DNA of 34,465 nt from Bacteroidota bacterium (GCA_018266875.1 JAFDZR010000033.1:1-34465), one strand, 5' to 3'; counted from the stretch's first letter, positions 24,787 to 33,912 are shown. Made by a program: numbers and translations. Notes: generated from the sequence alone by a model not told the origin.

Positions 24787-26202
24787 TTATCTGTTCACAA
24801 GAAAATGCAGAAGTTTTTTCCAGTCATTTTCAATACTGTATTCGAATCTGTCAGAAGGATTCAGATCAAATGCTTTTTCTATCATATCCAATCCTTTCTC
24901 GATGTCTTCTTTCATGAAATAGATCTTTGCTTTCTCATAAAAAGGTTCATGCCAGCCGGGATTTAATTTTATTGCTTTATCGAAAGCTTTGACAGACAGG
25001 GTGTAATTTTTTGCATCAAACAAAGCGCAGCCGTAATCATACCATGCGTCATAATTCTTTTCGTCAAGCTTTACAACCATATGATAACTCTTTACTGCGT
25101 CATCGATCTTACCGAGCGCGTGTTCTGCATCGGCTTTTAGATACCAAATCTCTGAGTAGTCCTTGCAGAGAATAATGGCCGAATTAAAATCCTCTATTGC
25201 CTTCTCATAATTCCCGAAATTGAAATAACAGTTTCCTCTGCCGTAGAAAGATTCATAATTATAATGATCCGATTTTATAGCTTCGGAAAAATATTTAATA
25301 GCGGTATCGAATTCACCCAGTTCTTCATAAGCATTACCCAGATTATGCAGAGTAAAGGGATCATTCTTTTTAAGCTCAAGGGAATTTCTGTAACATTCGA
25401 TAGCTTTATATAATCTTCCTATCGATGCGTATGCATTTCCGCAGTTATACCATGCGGAAGGGAAATTACTTCTTAGAGCCAGACACATTTCATAACTGTC
25501 AATTGCTTTGAGATATTTTCCTGTTCTGTTAAGGACTATTCCCCTGTTGTACCAGGCAGTATAATTAAGAGGGGAATATTTCAGGTGTTCATCATAGGCG
25601 GCAATGGATTCGTCCAGCATATCGAGAAAATCAAAGCAGTATCCGAGTTCATAATAAGCATCTTTGTGTTCCTTATTTATTTTAAGCACGTTCTCAAAAC
25701 ATTCCGATGCCTCTGTGAATTTTTCAAGCTTTTCATAAGTAAGACCCATATTAAAAAGAGCATCCACATTATAAGCATCCATTTCGACTGCTTTGGCAAA
25801 ACAGGTCAGAGCGGGTTCGTATTTTTCAAGGTTATCAAGCGTAATGCCTTTGTTTATATAAATCTCAATATCGGTGGGATCAAGGAGGATCGCCTTATCA
25901 AAGTAATCAAGAGCTTCCGTGAATTTTCCGAGACTGTCGAGTATTAGAGCTTTTTTATGCCAAGCTTCCGTTGAATAAGGATAAATATCAAGCAGAACAT
26001 TTACGTAACTCAGCGCTTTTTCAAATTCATAATTATCAAAATAGAAATTAATGATCTCTTCAAGATTCTCGGCGTCAAAATTATATTTAGCTTCTTCCTC
26101 TAGTTTTAATATTTTCTGAAGTTCTTCATTTTTTTTGCTCTTACTTTTTTCATTATCAGCATCTTCCTCACCGAAAAAATCCAAATCGTCATAATCTTTC
26201 AA
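24787..26202 (-). CDS. Tetratricopeptide repeat protein
   Basis: A 471-residue cytoplasmic protein without a signal peptide. After an acidic, charged start (DYDDLDFFGEEDADNEKSKS) it is built from about eleven 34-residue TPR units from residue 55 to the end, with typical lines such as AWHKKALILDSLGKFTEALD, DALFNMGLTYEKLEKFTEAS and AWYNRGIVLNRTGKYLKAID. It is likely a protein-binding scaffold; no partner is visible. TTG start with a good site (GGAGGT, about five bases upstream). It stands alone in its transcript and is convergent with pdxA. Confidence 0.88.
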   Translation of the reverse strand: MKDYDDLDFFGEEDADNEKSKSKKNEELQKILKLEEEAKYNFDAENLEEIINFYFDNYEFEKALSYVNVLLDIYPYSTEAWHKKALILDSLGKFTEALDYFDKAILLDPTDIEIYINKGITLDNLEKYEPALTCFAKAVEMDAYNVDALFNMGLTYEKLEKFTEASECFENVLKINKEHKDAYYELGYCFDFLDMLDESIAAYDEHLKYSPLNYTAWYNRGIVLNRTGKYLKAIDSYEMCLALRSNFPSAWYNCGNAYASIGRLYKAIECYRNSLELKKNDPFTLHNLGNAYEELGEFDTAIKYFSEAIKSDHYNYESFYGRGNCYFNFGNYEKAIEDFNSAIILCKDYSEIWYLKADAEHALGKIDDAVKSYHMVVKLDEKNYDAWYDYGCALFDAKNYTLSVKAFDKAIKLNPGWHEPFYEKAKIYFMKEDIEKGLDMIEKAFDLNPSDRFEYSIENDWKKLLHFLVNR

Positions 26203-26462
26203 TTTTACCTCCAGGTTAAAAATTATACGTGAAAAATCTTTTTATGAAATTATATAAAAGTCAGTATTAAGTCAAGTAATTATTCGCTTAGGGAGAAATT
26301 TTTGGATATAAAATTTTTTATTGCTCCGGAAATAACCGAATTCGGGCTGAGGATATATATAAACGGGCTTTAGCGTTTAAAAAACCGATTTTTTGCATAA
26401 ATTCACTATAAAAATATAATTATATTAACTTACTTTTATTTTTAAAATCAAACAATAAAAAA
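26203..26462. other. Divergent intergenic region
   Basis: This region is between the TPR gene (minus) and the crotonase gene (plus). It is AT-rich, has a ten-base palindrome CCGAATTCGG at 26336-26345, and must hold both promoters. No gene or RNA was recognised in it. Confidence 0.4.
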
Positions 26463-27314
26463 TTGACGGAAAAATTTCAGGGTTACATACCTAAAAATCA
26501 CAGATTCAAAAACATCATTTATAAAAAAGACGGATATAAATCCACAATTACCATCAACCGCGAAAAGAAGCTGAACTGTCTTGATCTTCTGACGATTAAT
26601 GAACTTACTCTTGCATTCAAGGATTCTTCCTGGGATGATAACATTGCTGTCATTGTTCTGACGGGAACAGGGAAGAGAGCATTCTCTACAGGTGCCGACC
26701 TGGATGAACAGCAGAAGTATTTTCTTAAAAATCCTGATGACTATTACAAGTGGATGTATGAATTCATACAGCTTCACGAAGTGATGAGAAATGCCGGCAA
26801 GCCGACTATTGCAAGACTAAACGGAATGGTTGTCGGCGGAGGAAATGAACTTAATATGAGCTGTGATCTTGCTGTCGCGGCGGATCATATCATAATAAAG
26901 CAGGTCGGAGCGGCAAGAGGCAGTGTTGCCGCCGCAGGAGCCACTCAGTTCCTTCCTTTGATAGTAGGAGACAGAAGAGCCCGTGAGATTCTGTTTCTCT
27001 GTGAGGACATTCCTGTAATGAAAGCTCTCGACTGGGGATTAGTGAATCAGGTGGTGCCTTACTCCGAACTTGACAATGCAGTGGATATTCTGGCGGAAAA
27101 ATTATACAACAAACTTCCTGAATGTCTGCGGTATACGAAGCAGCAGTTAAATTTCTGGAGAGATCTTTCATGGCATACAACTATAGGAAGCGCAAGAGAC
27201 TGGCTTTCAATACATAATCTGTCAGGCGAGGTTTCTGAAGGTATATCGGCTTTCAATGAAAAAAGGAAGATAAATTATAAAAAAGTTAGAACGGCGGGAA
27301 GAAAAAAGAAATGA
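26463..27314 (+). CDS. MenB-like crotonase-superfamily enzyme
   Basis: A 283-residue acyl-CoA enzyme of the enoyl-CoA hydratase/isomerase superfamily. VIVLTGTGKRAFSTGADLDE and ARLNGMVVGGGNELNMSCDL form the oxyanion hole. The following stretch (QVGAARGSVAAAGATQFLP, then VGDRRAREILFLCEDI) is closer to MenB, BadI and BamA enzymes than to ordinary hydratases: the position of the first catalytic Glu of rat crotonase is Gly here, as in MenB, while the second Glu (in RAREIL) is kept. The C-terminal EGISAFNEKRK also recalls MenB. Other men genes or aromatic-ring genes are absent, so the substrate is open. The start is TTG; the protein ends in a basic tail. Confidence 0.85.
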   Translation: MTEKFQGYIPKNHRFKNIIYKKDGYKSTITINREKKLNCLDLLTINELTLAFKDSSWDDNIAVIVLTGTGKRAFSTGADLDEQQKYFLKNPDDYYKWMYEFIQLHEVMRNAGKPTIARLNGMVVGGGNELNMSCDLAVAADHIIIKQVGAARGSVAAAGATQFLPLIVGDRRAREILFLCEDIPVMKALDWGLVNQVVPYSELDNAVDILAEKLYNKLPECLRYTKQQLNFWRDLSWHTTIGSARDWLSIHNLSGEVSEGISAFNEKRKINYKKVRTAGRKKK

Positions 27315-27359
27315 AGCTGTAAGGGCGATCCCGGTAATAAGTTTTAAGAAACCTGACTT

Positions 27360-28928
27360 TTAATTGTTCTGATATAATGTATTGAATCTGACTTTCAGTC
27401 CGAAACTCTCTTCAAAAAGACCTTTGCGCTGTTCAGCTCCCCAGAGCTCAAGGGAAGGATCAGAGTTCACGGATCTGATATTCACATTAAGGGTTTTGTT
27501 TTCCAGAAGAGAATCAAAATTTTCAATTACGCTTTTATGACTTCGGTCCAGGGCATCAGCGATCCTTAGAATACCTGAGAGTTTTTTCACCTTATCCTGA
27601 CTTTCGGGATCAAGTTTTGCATAAGCTTCATGCTTGAGTTTTGGAAAAGATTTCCTGTGATATCTGGCTGTGTTTGCTATGATCTCGATTTCCTTGTCAT
27701 TAAAACCCATTAACTCTGCATTCCTAATCAGATAATATGAATGTTTATGATGACTTGCAGGCGAGATGTGATAACCGATATCATGCATCAGACAGGCTGC
27801 TTCAAGATATTCCTTATCTCTTTCATCAAGTTTAAACAATAAAGCCAGAGCATCGAAAATGAGGACTGCATTATCCATTACTTTGAAAGAATGCTTCCTG
27901 TCAAAATTTGTCAGTTCGCATAAATGAAGAATGCTGTTATACCTGACGTTTTTCACATTGCCGAAATCAGCTGCATTTCTTCTCTGCTGTATATAATTCA
28001 TTATAATACCTTCTCTCAGTGCATAACTGGAAACTGTGAGTTTTTCTATTTTCAATTCCGAAAAGATCTGTTCTATAATGACGCAGCCTGCAGTAATTAT
28101 GTCAACTCTTTTAGGATCCATGCCTTTGATCTTTGATCTTTCGGAATAAGACTCCGCGCTATAAACTTTTTCGACAGTTGAAAGAAGGGACTTTTTCTTG
28201 ATTACGAATCCGTTCAGATTCACTTCCGCATCATTTTCGTTATCACTGTCAGCTTTGATTATATTTCCGATACTCATAATAGTGCCGGAGGATCCGACTA
28301 TCATATCGTAATCCTCATTTTCAAGTGATCTTACAACCTGATTAAGAACATTCCGCGTGAAAATCTTAGAGTCCTTCAGATCATCTTTATCGATTTTTTT
28401 ATCGAGTGAGAATTTTTTGGTGAGTCTTACAGCGCCTATCTTGATACTGTTTGCATATTTTACTTCTCCTGAATGTCCGACCAGGAATTCAGTGCTTCCG
28501 CCGCCTATGTCTATCATCAGGATTTTCCTGTGAAAAATTTCAAGTGACTGAAGTATACCGAGATAAATAAGTCTTGCCTCTTCATAACCGGATACAATAT
28601 TTATTTCAATTCCCGTTTCACTCAGGACTTTAGATTTGAATTCCTCCTGATTCAGGGCTTCACGCGTTGCGCTTGTGGCGACTGCAATGATCTCCGCATT
28701 GTATGATTCGCAAATAAGCTTGAATCTCTTGAGAACCTCAACGCCTCTTCTGACGGAATCTTCAGTGATATATTTCATATCATTTGAACTGTTCCCGAGA
28801 CGGACAACTTCCTTGGATTTTGTAAGAATCTTGAATCTGTTTTTGCTGTCTATCTCTGCGATTACAAGATGAAATGAATTTGTTCCGATATCAATTGCAG
28901 CTATATTTTTATCCGGTGTCTTAGTCAA
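27360..28928 (-). CDS. Exopolyphosphatase / pppGpp phosphohydrolase family protein
   Basis: A 522-residue Ppx/GppA enzyme that removes phosphate from polyphosphate or pppGpp. The N-terminal ASKHA-fold domain has IAAIDIGTNSFHLVIAEI, VATSATREALN, IDIGGGSTEFLVG and GSSGTIMSIG. The C-terminal HD-type domain carries LMHDIGYHISPASHHKHSYY. The full two-domain length matches E. coli Ppx. Which substrate is preferred cannot be told. TTG start, two bases after the glycosyltransferase stop; it is the last gene of the long minus-strand operon. No clear terminator in the 45 bases before the convergent crotonase gene. Confidence 0.92.
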   Translation of the reverse strand: MTKTPDKNIAAIDIGTNSFHLVIAEIDSKNRFKILTKSKEVVRLGNSSNDMKYITEDSVRRGVEVLKRFKLICESYNAEIIAVATSATREALNQEEFKSKVLSETGIEINIVSGYEEARLIYLGILQSLEIFHRKILMIDIGGGSTEFLVGHSGEVKYANSIKIGAVRLTKKFSLDKKIDKDDLKDSKIFTRNVLNQVVRSLENEDYDMIVGSSGTIMSIGNIIKADSDNENDAEVNLNGFVIKKKSLLSTVEKVYSAESYSERSKIKGMDPKRVDIITAGCVIIEQIFSELKIEKLTVSSYALREGIIMNYIQQRRNAADFGNVKNVRYNSILHLCELTNFDRKHSFKVMDNAVLIFDALALLFKLDERDKEYLEAACLMHDIGYHISPASHHKHSYYLIRNAELMGFNDKEIEIIANTARYHRKSFPKLKHEAYAKLDPESQDKVKKLSGILRIADALDRSHKSVIENFDSLLENKTLNVNIRSVNSDPSLELWGAEQRKGLFEESFGLKVRFNTLYQNN

Positions 28929-28930
28929 AT

Positions 28931-30055
28931 TTACCGCTGATGATCAAGTGAGATTAATTTTTCCCTGCCGGTTTTTGAAATATACGAATCAAGAAAATTC
29001 ACTGCTTCGTTCAGAACTTTTTCCGGTCTGATGTCATTAATATTTTCAGTCGGTGACTGAATGAAAATCTTGTTTTCTCCAGACGGCGCCCATTCATAAC
29101 CGTTGGTTGGACCAAAGAGTGAAATTACATTTGCATCCACACCTCCTGCGACATGAAGCGTACCTGTGTCATTGGTAATATAAAGATCGAGTTTCTTCAG
29201 AACAGCGCTTAATTTTCTTATCGGAGTATTATCAAGTACGGTACATTCCACTCCGCTTTCCTCAAGCTGTGATTTTATGTATCCGGTAATTTCCATGTCA
29301 ATCGCACCGGATGTAAGAAGAATGCAGCAGCTGTATTTTTTATACAAAGCAGTTATAAGTTCAGTGAAATTATCCTTATCCCAACGGTTCTTTAACTTAC
29401 CGGCTCCGGGATGAAATCCAATAATTAGTTTTCTTTCGTCCGGAAAATTTTTGTTAATATAATCGTCTGCAAATTTAATTTCATCCGGACTGAGATGGAT
29501 CATGACTTCGTTTTTTTCTTTTTCAGTAAGATCGCATTCTATCTGTCTGCCTACGTCAAGGTTTCTCTCTGTCTGATGAAGTTTCTTTGTGTCCCATTCA
29601 AAATCCGATTTAACGTTCAGCAGATATTCCATTTCATTCAGCTTTCCGTCAATACTTCTTACGCCTACTCTTACTTTCGCGCCGGAGAAATAATTTATAA
29701 GGTGTGAAGTCCTTGATAGCGATACTGTTGACGGAACAATGCCGATCTGATAATCATGGTTTTTTAACTCCCTGTAAAATTCCAGCAGATTTTTCAGAGG
29801 AGCTTTCCTGTAAGTAATGACTTTATCTATAAACGGATTTATGTCGCTGAAAAGTATTTCATAATTTACCGGGGATGCAACAAGTGTAATATGAGCCGAA
29901 GGGTATTTCTTTCTGATAGCCGCAAACAGCGGAACCGAGCACAGCATATCTCCGAGCTGATTATGCTGTCTTACAATAAGTATGTTCTTTACATTTCCTG
30001 GAGAAAGAATATTCCGGTCAAAGTTTCCGGCGGATCTGAACAGGAATTTTAACAT
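28931..30055 (-). CDS. Glycosyltransferase family 9 (heptosyltransferase-like)
   Basis: A 374-residue GT-B glycosyltransferase of the type that adds ADP-heptose to the lipopolysaccharide core. The N-terminal lobe begins ILIVRQHNQLGDMLCSVPLF, the classical acceptor-side start with the acid of QLGD. The C-terminal lobe has IIGFHPGAGKLKNRWDKDNF and LYITNDTGTLHVAGGVDANV followed by ISLFGPTNGYEWAP, the donor-binding block. It acts at the inner face of the cytoplasmic membrane. It sits between a small membrane protein and ppx, with gaps of 7 and 2 bases. The sugar donor is inferred from family. Confidence 0.88.
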   Translation of the reverse strand: MLKFLFRSAGNFDRNILSPGNVKNILIVRQHNQLGDMLCSVPLFAAIRKKYPSAHITLVASPVNYEILFSDINPFIDKVITYRKAPLKNLLEFYRELKNHDYQIGIVPSTVSLSRTSHLINYFSGAKVRVGVRSIDGKLNEMEYLLNVKSDFEWDTKKLHQTERNLDVGRQIECDLTEKEKNEVMIHLSPDEIKFADDYINKNFPDERKLIIGFHPGAGKLKNRWDKDNFTELITALYKKYSCCILLTSGAIDMEITGYIKSQLEESGVECTVLDNTPIRKLSAVLKKLDLYITNDTGTLHVAGGVDANVISLFGPTNGYEWAPSGENKIFIQSPTENINDIRPEKVLNEAVNFLDSYISKTGREKLISLDHQR

Positions 30056-30062
30056 GACTGGA

Positions 30063-30236
30063 TTATTTTATTTCTTCATATTTCGCATCAATTATTTTGC
30101 TGTCATCTTTTTTCTTTCCGGGTTTGTCAGTTCCTGAAACGCCTGACTTTGATCTCATTCTGAAAGTCCGGACTATTGATTTTATGAAGGACAGTAAAAT
30201 AAAAATTATTACAAATATTAATATCGTTCTTAGCAT
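30063..30236 (-). CDS. Small single-span membrane protein (DUF4834-like)
   Basis: A 57-residue protein if started at ATG 30234-30236: MLRTILIFVIIFILLSFIKS forms one membrane helix, followed by a basic stretch and a C-terminal IIDAKYEEIK. This layout recalls the Bacteroidota DUF4834 proteins, but the match is weak. A longer frame from TTG at 30276-30278 would overlap the kinase gene and has no site, so the short form is preferred. One base separates it from the deoxynucleoside kinase stop. Confidence 0.6.
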   Translation of the reverse strand: MLRTILIFVIIFILLSFIKSIVRTFRMRSKSGVSGTDKPGKKKDDSKIIDAKYEEIK

Positions 30237-30237
30237 T

Positions 30238-30900
30238 TTACTTGGCGATTTTAGATGACTGGGGATTGTAAAACTCAATTGCCGAATGTTCGGGTTTCAG
30301 TATCTCCGCTATTAGCTCCTCAAAATCCTTTTCGTTGTTTACAAAATCTATCTCTGCGGAATTAACAATCAGCACTTTAGTGGCTTTATATCTGAAAAAG
30401 AAATAATTGTAACCTTCATTCAGGTCTTTTATATAATCCTCCCTTATTTCTTTTTCTATATCCCTGTCCCTGTGTCTGATATTTTTCATAAGTCTCTCAA
30501 GTGTAGACTGCAGATAAATGATAAGGTCCGGGACGACGATATTCCTTTCTATGAGTGAAACGATCTTTTCGTAAAGTTTCAGCTCATCGTCCTGGAGGTT
30601 CAGATAAGCGAAGATCTTGTCTTTTTCAAAGATGTAATCAGCGACAAAATATTCATGAAACATATCTATCTGCTTTACTTCCTGCAGCTGCTTGTAACGG
30701 CTCATCAGAAAATACATCTGGGTATGAAATGCATAACTGACAGGATCCTTGTAGAATTTTTCCAGAAAAGGATTATCCTCAAAATTTTCAAGAATGAGTT
30801 TGGCATTGAGACGTTCGGAAAGTTTTTTTGCAAGCGATGTTTTTCCTGCTCCGATTACACCTTCTATAGCAATATATCTGATTTTTTTTTCTGAGGACAT
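30238..30900 (-). CDS. Deoxynucleoside kinase
   Basis: A 220-residue enzyme that phosphorylates deoxynucleosides (dA, dG or dC) for salvage into DNA precursors. It has the P-loop EGVIGAGKTS (13-22), the substrate region FEDNPFLEKFYKDP, MYFLMSRYKQLQE, the DYIFEKDKIFA block with the DRS-like position altered, and the lid region RHRDRDIEKEI. It lies six bases after folK, a common neighbour in Bacteroidota. With ThyX in the same window it serves dNTP supply. Confidence 0.9.
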   Translation of the reverse strand: MSSEKKIRYIAIEGVIGAGKTSLAKKLSERLNAKLILENFEDNPFLEKFYKDPVSYAFHTQMYFLMSRYKQLQEVKQIDMFHEYFVADYIFEKDKIFAYLNLQDDELKLYEKIVSLIERNIVVPDLIIYLQSTLERLMKNIRHRDRDIEKEIREDYIKDLNEGYNYFFFRYKATKVLIVNSAEIDFVNNEKDFEELIAEILKPEHSAIEFYNPQSSKIAK

Positions 30901-30906
30901 TTTGAT

Positions 30907-31419
30907 CTATGCTTCGGATTTTAGTTTCCCGTAACTTACGACTTTCAGTTTATCTTTAGTAGTTTCAAGAAGTTCTTTAACTGACCTTTTGAGAACCGGA
31001 TGAATAAATTCAGGATCCAGCTCTGCAAGAGGAACAAGTACGAATTTCCTTTCTTCAATGAAGGAATGAGGAATATTTATATTTTCATTTTTAATAACGA
31101 GATCCCCGTAAAAAAGGATATCAATGTCAATTTCTCTTTCCGACCATTTTTTGCTTTCTGATCTTCCCGTTTTTTTTTCAAGGGATTTTAATTCAACCAG
31201 CAGTTCCATAGGTCCGAGCGTGGTTTCAATTTCCAGAACGGAATTAAGATAATCGGGCTGATCGGAAATTCCCCAGGGTTCAGTTTCATAAACGCCGGAT
31301 TTCCGGAGTACCTTTATGCTGTTATGATTTTCAAGTTTTGAGATGACGTTTTCGATGTAAGAGATCCTTTCACCTTTGTTCGAACCCAGTCCAAGAAATA
31401 CAGTGTTTTTACCGTTCAT
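30907..31419 (-). CDS. folK: 2-amino-4-hydroxy-6-hydroxymethyldihydropteridine diphosphokinase
   Basis: Transfers pyrophosphate from ATP to the pterin in folate synthesis. The 170-residue protein has FLGLGSNKGERISYIENVI at the start, YETEPWGISDQPDYLNSVLE, ELKSLEKKTGR, REIDIDILFYGD with the metal-binding acids, and IPHSFIEERKFVLVPLAELD. Its ATG overlaps the folB stop by four bases (ATGA), so the two are translationally coupled. Confidence 0.95.
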   Translation of the reverse strand: MNGKNTVFLGLGSNKGERISYIENVISKLENHNSIKVLRKSGVYETEPWGISDQPDYLNSVLEIETTLGPMELLVELKSLEKKTGRSESKKWSEREIDIDILFYGDLVIKNENINIPHSFIEERKFVLVPLAELDPEFIHPVLKRSVKELLETTKDKLKVVSYGKLKSEA

Positions 31420-31775
31420 TTTCTTTTCAATTTATTGATAATTTCTACAGAGTCAATGATCCCCAGTGGAGCGTTGGGTTTTCTGATCCTTGTCTCTACA
31501 ATGCTGACGAGCGGAAAATTTTCCAGTATTCTTTTACAGATCAGAATATTAACTGTCTCTATCAGATTAAATTTATTTTCAGAAAACACTCTTTTCACAA
31601 GATCATAAACTGCGGAATAATCTACTGTCTCATTCAGATCATCACTAAGCGAGAGGTCCGGAAGCCCGCATTCCATTTCAATGTCAACTTCAAATTCATT
31701 GCCGAACTGCTTCTCATAATCATGTACGCCGTGATAGGAATAAAACCGCGCATTATTAATTTTTATTCTTGTCAA
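31416..31775 (-). CDS. folB: Dihydroneopterin aldolase
   Basis: Makes 6-hydroxymethyl-dihydropterin for FolK. The 119-residue protein begins TRIKINNARFYSYHGVHDYE, with the conserved YHG and the catalytic Glu of the family, then LNETVDYSAVYDLVKRV, NLIETVNILICKRIL and RIRKPNAPLG. The start is TTG, 30 bases after the sucD stop, without a clear site. Together with folK it supplies folate, which thyX in this window uses. Confidence 0.93.
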   Translation of the reverse strand: MTRIKINNARFYSYHGVHDYEKQFGNEFEVDIEMECGLPDLSLSDDLNETVDYSAVYDLVKRVFSENKFNLIETVNILICKRILENFPLVSIVETRIRKPNAPLGIIDSVEIINKLKRK

Positions 31776-31805
31776 AATAAATAAAATTAAATCAATTTAC
31801 GAATT

Positions 31806-32816
31806 TTATTTCAAAGATACTTTCTTCTTTGCCGTTGTTTTTTTTGATGCTGATTTTTTAACATCTGATTTTTTCCCGGCTGAGGATACGGATTTGGGTG
31901 AATTTTTTGAAGCTGATTTTCCCATAGCTGCCTTTACTGTGATTCCGATATCTGCCGGCGAATCTGCTATGGTAATACCGCAGCTTTTCATAATTTTTAT
32001 CTTTTCATCTGCAGTTCCTTTGCCTCCGAGTATAATAGCACCGGCATGACCCATCCTTCTTCCCGGAGGAGCTGTCCTACCGGCAATGAAACCAACCACA
32101 GGCTTCTTAACATTTTCCTTGATATAGTATGCAGCTTCTTCTTCGGCGTTGCCTCCGATCTCACCTATCATAAGAATGGCTTTTGTATCCTTGTCCTCAT
32201 TGAAGAGTTTCACAGCATCTATGAACCTTGTACCGATTACCGGATCTCCGCCGATCCCGATGCATGTGGACTGACCAATTCCGAGATTTGTAAGCTGCCA
32301 CACAGCTTCATAGGTCAGGGTTCCGCTCCGCGAGATCAGACCGACATTTCCCTTTTTATGAATAAAGCCAGGCATAATGCCAATCTTGCATTCTTCGGGG
32401 GTAATGATTCCGGGACAGTTTGGTCCGATGAATCTGACCGAATGTCCGCTTGTATTTTTATTTTTAACGTACTCATAAGCTCTTATCATGTCATTTGTCG
32501 GAATACCTTCGGTAATACAGACAATTACATTAACGCCTGCGTCAGCTGCTTCCATTATTGCATCTGCCGCAAACGGAGCGGGAACAAATATCACCGATGC
32601 ATCGGCTTTTGTTTTGTTTACGGCTTCCTTTACAGAATTGAATATCGGAACCGATTTATTGTTATCCGATTTGAATATGGTGCCGCCTTTTCCGGGGGTA
32701 ACGCCTGCAACGACATTCGTACCGTATTCCATCATCTGGTTAGTGTGAAATGTTCCTTCAGATCCCGTGATTCCCTGTACTACAACTTTTGTTTTTTTGT
32801 TAACTAATATGCTCAT
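31806..32816 (-). CDS. sucD: Succinyl-CoA ligase alpha subunit with lysine-rich tail
   Basis: Citric acid cycle enzyme subunit that carries the phosphohistidine. The 336-residue protein has the CoA-binding [66 protein letters not shown] and [10 protein letters not shown] with the active His257. The normal domain ends near residue 298. The last 38 residues (299-336) are an extension with 13 lysines plus Ser, Ala and Thr, like histone H1 or AlgP tails, not found in usual SucD. sucC is not adjacent. It lies second in the minus-strand operon, nine bases after the lipoprotein. Confidence 0.95.
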   Translation of the reverse strand: MSILVNKKTKVVVQGITGSEGTFHTNQMMEYGTNVVAGVTPGKGGTIFKSDNNKSVPIFNSVKEAVNKTKADASVIFVPAPFAADAIMEAADAGVNVIVCITEGIPTNDMIRAYEYVKNKNTSGHSVRFIGPNCPGIITPEECKIGIMPGFIHKKGNVGLISRSGTLTYEAVWQLTNLGIGQSTCIGIGGDPVIGTRFIDAVKLFNEDKDTKAILMIGEIGGNAEEEAAYYIKENVKKPVVGFIAGRTAPPGRRMGHAGAIILGGKGTADEKIKIMKSCGITIADSPADIGITVKAAMGKSASKNSPKSVSSAGKKSDVKKSASKKTTAKKKVSLK

Positions 32817-32825
32817 TTTCTTTGG

Positions 32826-33500
32826 TTAATTTTTATTTACAGTATTATTTTTGATTTTCCATTTTCCATTATTATCCGCTTCGAGATAATATCTTACAGT
32901 CATAACGGATTCTTCCTCTTTGCCTTTGATCAAATCGGATTTTTTTATCTTCACATCCACAACCGCCTGGTTTCCTTTCTGTGAAATTACTTTTGGCTCT
33001 TCAAGCGTAATAATTTTTTTTGTATTTTTATAATTAGATGTGAATCTTTTAATGTCGCCGTTCTGCCACAGGTCATTTGCCTTTTTCATATTCTGTTCGA
33101 AATTCCCGCCTTCGCTTGTGCCGCGTTTCAGAAATTCAATATAATCGAGTATGGCTGTTTTGGGATTATCCAGACGTTTGTTGAGTTCCTTTTCTTTCTG
33201 AACCATTCTCTTTTTTTCGTCGGCAGTCCTGATTTTTTTCAGTGAATCCGAAACTGCAGCAGCTGAATCCTTAAAATTTAAAAGAGAGTCTGATTTACTT
33301 ACCGAAGAATCAGTTATGCCTTCCTGTAATCTTTTCAGTCTTTCAAATTCTTCCCTTTCACGCTGTTCCTTCTCTTTGTCAGTATTGATTTCACCTTCGG
33401 GCGGAGTGAATTTGCTTTCATCCTTTTTGCCGCATGAAGTAATTATTAACAGCGGAAGAATTAACACAACGGCGGATAAAAAATATTTAGCTCTTGTCAA
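32826..33500 (-). CDS. Predicted lipoprotein with coiled-coil region
   Basis: A 224-residue lipoprotein: hydrophobic signal, lipobox IITSC with Cys23. A charged coiled coil follows at about 38-62 and 85-110 (KEQREREEFERLKRLQEG, ADEKKRMVQKEKELNKRL). A C-terminal domain at about 112-224 (AILDYIEFLKRGTSEGGNFE, MTVRYYLEADNNGKWKI) ends like small beta-rich domains of the NTF2/DUF4878 kind; that resemblance is weak. TTG start with no site. First gene of the eight-gene minus-strand run. Function unknown. Confidence 0.7.
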   Translation of the reverse strand: MTRAKYFLSAVVLILPLLIITSCGKKDESKFTPPEGEINTDKEKEQREREEFERLKRLQEGITDSSVSKSDSLLNFKDSAAAVSDSLKKIRTADEKKRMVQKEKELNKRLDNPKTAILDYIEFLKRGTSEGGNFEQNMKKANDLWQNGDIKRFTSNYKNTKKIITLEEPKVISQKGNQAVVDVKIKKSDLIKGKEEESVMTVRYYLEADNNGKWKIKNNTVNKN

Positions 33501-33681
33501 TTTTTGATAATTTAATCAAAATAGATTTTTAGAGTTTTATATTCAATTTACAAATGATGCTGTTTTTCATGAATTGAATTCCGGGATATATTTTTTATTC
33601 AGGCAATCAAAAATTTTCAGATAATCAATATTTATTCAGAACTGTCAGAAGTAAATTTACACTTTAAAAACTTCCCGCAAT

Positions 33682-33912
33682 TGAATTATTGCCCGTAAGT
33701 ATTCGTGATAAATCATGTCAATAAAGTTTCCCTGTCCGCGAAATTTGAGAAGCAAATTCTGAGTTGGAAATTTCATAGCAATTTATCACAAATTTAGGCA
33801 ATTATTCATACCGAGAACTGGGACAACTTTTTATTTTACCCTCTTTTAGTTGAAATAAAGAAAGTAAATATAAACCAACGAAATCTGAATTTTATAGTGT
33901 AGCGTTTTGAAC
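33682..33912. repeat. Palindromic intergenic repeat, copy 3 (diverged)
   Basis: Same order of elements as copies 1 and 2 (TGAATTATTGCC-like start, a CCCTGTCCGCGAAATTTGAG core, GAGTTGGAAATTTCAT, then AAGAAAGTAAATATA), but with many substitutions: the tip palindrome is broken (AATTTGAGAAGCAAATT), and the GTACTTTCTTTTG hairpin is decayed. It keeps a CCGAGAACTGGG version of the dyad found in copy 1. It lies 112 bases from copy 2 in the same orientation. Confidence 0.75.

Noticed and set aside
30237-30278. N-terminal extension of the small membrane protein from TTG at 30276-30278
   Set aside because: It overlaps the deoxynucleoside kinase end, has no site, and the ATG at 30234-30236 gives a normal membrane-helix start.
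32046-32807. Open frame of 253 codons on the plus strand
   Set aside because: It lies antisense to the well-conserved sucD and has no family pattern; a shadow frame.
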